This document shows, in pieces, positions 41,185 to 41,894 of a stretch of DNA of 41,894 nucleotides; position 1 is the first letter of the stretch, and each line of letters begins with the position of its first letter. Source of the DNA: Acidobacteriota bacterium (GTDB lineage Bacteria > Acidobacteriota > B3-B38 > Guanabaribacteriales > JAGGZT01); assembly GCA_021161905.1 (NCBI GenBank), contig JAGGZT010000067.1, positions 1 to 41,894 of the forward strand, given 5' to 3'. Under the pieces are notes generated by a model. The model was given only the letters and a program-made list of their open reading frames with translations. It had not been told where the DNA came from and ran no database searches. The position numbers were made by a program, and so were the translations under genes.

Positions 41185-41242
41185 GTAGGGACAGCCCTTG
41201 CGGCTGTCCGTCTTTTAGGACAGGGGCAAGCCCTGTCCCTAC
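41185..41242 (+). repeat. REPIN 5: inverted REP pair
   Basis: Left GTAG (41185-41188), arms GGACAGCC/GGCTGTCC, loop CTTGC. The linker GTCTTTTA (41210-41217) is identical to REPIN 4. Right arms GGACAGGG/CCCTGTCC, loop GCAAG, ending CTAC (41239-41242). Confidence 0.93.
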
Positions 41243-41253
41243 ACAAGATTTTA

Positions 41254-41276
41254 AGGGATAAAAACCCTGTCCCTAC
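41254..41276 (-). repeat. Truncated inverted REP beside the transposase
   Basis: AGGG/CCCT around an A-rich loop, then GTCC and CTAC (41273-41276). The left arm has lost its outer four bases. It lies 10 bases from the transposase stop. Confidence 0.75.
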
Positions 41277-41286
41277 ATATATATTC

Positions 41287-41763
41287 TCAGATTATTTTAT
41301 CTGGGCATCCCGAATAGGGATAATCGCTCCATTTCTCTACTAAATTTTTCCTAACTGGATTATTTAAAATGTATTTCACAATCTCGGATAAATCTTCGCT
41401 CTTTCGCACAATATGATCGTAAAACCGGGGCTGCCATATCTTCCCTTCGATTCTAAATTTCTTGCATAATCTATACGCTTTGCTTTTAAAGGAGCCCACG
41501 AAGTTAGATACATTCGCCCCTTGCTTCTCAGGTTGGATTAACAAATGCAAATGATCGGGCATCAGACAATAAACATAGAGGTTCACACCCGATCTATCTT
41601 TTTCTTTAATCAGACAATCTATTATCGTCTTATTAAGCTGGTCGTTTACAAAGATTTTCCTTCGGTTAAAGGTGCAAATTGTTATGAAATAAACATAGGG
41701 GAGGGAATAATCGAACCCCCTTAGCCTGGGGTTTTTCCTCTGGGGAAGATGGTTTTCTTCCAT
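41287..41763 (-). CDS. REP-associated tyrosine transposase (RAYT, Y1/HUH family)
   Basis: This 158-residue single-domain HUH nuclease belongs to the IS200/Y1_Tnp superfamily. The metal-binding HUH motif is MPDHLHLLI (H71, H73). The candidate catalytic tyrosine is Y115 in WQPRFYDHIVR. The family ending YILNNPVRKNLVEKWSDYPYSG is present. The N-terminal PYVYFITICTFNRRKIF is the usual beta strand of RAYTs. In the family, the Tyr cuts single-stranded DNA at REP hairpins next to the GTAG/GGAG tetranucleotide. Here GTAG-headed REPs lie on both sides. The frame is intact, so the enzyme may be active. The short length fits a RAYT rather than a two-gene IS200/IS605 element. Confidence 0.92.
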   Translation of the reverse strand: MEENHLPQRKNPRLRGFDYSLPYVYFITICTFNRRKIFVNDQLNKTIIDCLIKEKDRSGVNLYVYCLMPDHLHLLIQPEKQGANVSNFVGSFKSKAYRLCKKFRIEGKIWQPRFYDHIVRKSEDLSEIVKYILNNPVRKNLVEKWSDYPYSGCPDKII

Positions 41764-41824
41764 AATGTTTTTAATTTAGGAAAGACACCATATTGCTGTC
41801 AACTTAAATTGGGGCGGGAATGAC

Positions 41825-41849
41825 GGACAGGGGCAAGCTCTGTCCCTAC
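41825..41849 (-). repeat. Inverted REP upstream of the transposase
   Basis: Arms GGACAGGG (41825-41832) and CTCTGTCC (41838-41845, one mismatch) around GCAAG, ending CTAC (41846-41849). Confidence 0.88.
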
Positions 41850-41863
41850 ATGGATTAAAAAAA

Positions 41864-41894
41864 TGTAGGGACAGCCATAAAGGCTGTCCCTACA
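41864..41894. repeat. Fully symmetric REP palindrome at the window end
   Basis: A perfect 13-bp stem (41864-41876 with 41882-41894) surrounds ATAAA. It carries a GTAG head on the left and CTAC on the right, so it reads as a REP on both strands. The window ends on its last base. Confidence 0.88.

Larger units (their letters stand above)
40962..41894. mobile_element. REP/RAYT locus
   Basis: A REP-associated tyrosine transposase gene is flanked on both sides by REP and REPIN copies with GTAG heads. This is the arrangement expected where the transposase recognises the repeats. Unlike an insertion sequence there are no unique terminal ends or target-site duplications that I can see. Confidence 0.8.

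Noticed and set aside
39470-41276. CRISPR array
   Set aside because: The repeats are themselves palindromic hairpins in both orientations, spacing is irregular, two genes lie within the region, and there are no cas genes.
41287-41763. Full IS200/IS605 insertion sequence
   Set aside because: There is no tnpB and no subterminal left and right end pair distinct from the dispersed repeats; the gene's sequence and the GTAG-headed repeats fit a RAYT.

Overview
The window is about 42 kb of bacterial chromosome. It carries dense, operon-organised housekeeping genes over most of its length and a repeat-rich accessory end. Base composition is roughly balanced, with heavy use of AGG/AGA (Arg) and ATA (Ile) codons and Glu/Lys-rich proteins, which suggests a thermophilic or moderately thermophilic, probably anaerobic lineage. 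The gene set (rpsU-mutS2-dnaG-rpoD, exported M49 and M28 peptidases, fhs-folD, an Hfq-like protein beside pdxA) would suit an uncultured candidate phylum such as Aminicenantota or another Acidobacteriota-like group. That placement is a low-confidence inference.

Layout. 1-191: 3' end of larB. 226-6637: a macromolecular-synthesis operon (rpsU, mutS2, dnaG, rpoD) from a strong sigma-70 promoter, then a CAU-anticodon tRNA with its own perfect-consensus promoter. 6750-9818: a zinc-ribbon coiled-coil gene facing a minus-strand pair (radical SAM, pgeF). 9994-14819: an exported dipeptidyl-peptidase III-like protein divergent from recG-rsmD. 14820-18669: an amidohydrolase, a Nudix hydrolase and a lipoprotein M28 aminopeptidase. 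18853-21443: fhs-folD (one-carbon metabolism). 21502-22991: tsaC and a DUF1848 gene. 23186-31328: an orphan ABC_sub_bind protein, rarA, DUF2905 plus a TPR protein, a Tat-exported phosphodiesterase-family lipoprotein, and a signalling operon (GGDEF, STAS, small unknown). 31325-36297: a class III aminotransferase and two tandem family-5 solute-binding proteins. 36329-39473: pdxA with an Hfq-like gene, then an exported nucleoside hydrolase fused to an FmdE-like domain.

From about 39.4 kb to the end the DNA is dominated by short palindromic repeats around a TPR gene and a REP-associated tyrosine transposase (RAYT). The main repeat has the hallmarks of a REP: a GTAG head followed by a hairpin. Most copies occur as inverted pairs (REPINs). 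Within each clear pair the left and right hairpins differ by a compensatory swap of the two inner base pairs. A second hairpin family has a TGAATCC head. Two unrelated genes, the nucleoside hydrolase fusion and the TPR gene, both end on a TAG stop that lies inside a REP head, and the last roughly 22 codons of the fusion gene are repeat DNA. A transcription terminator 15 kb away (24131-24162) has the same hairpin design and may be a co-opted REP. This REP/RAYT locus is the most interesting part of the window.

Promoters, hairpins and domain calls were all read by eye. No database search was run.
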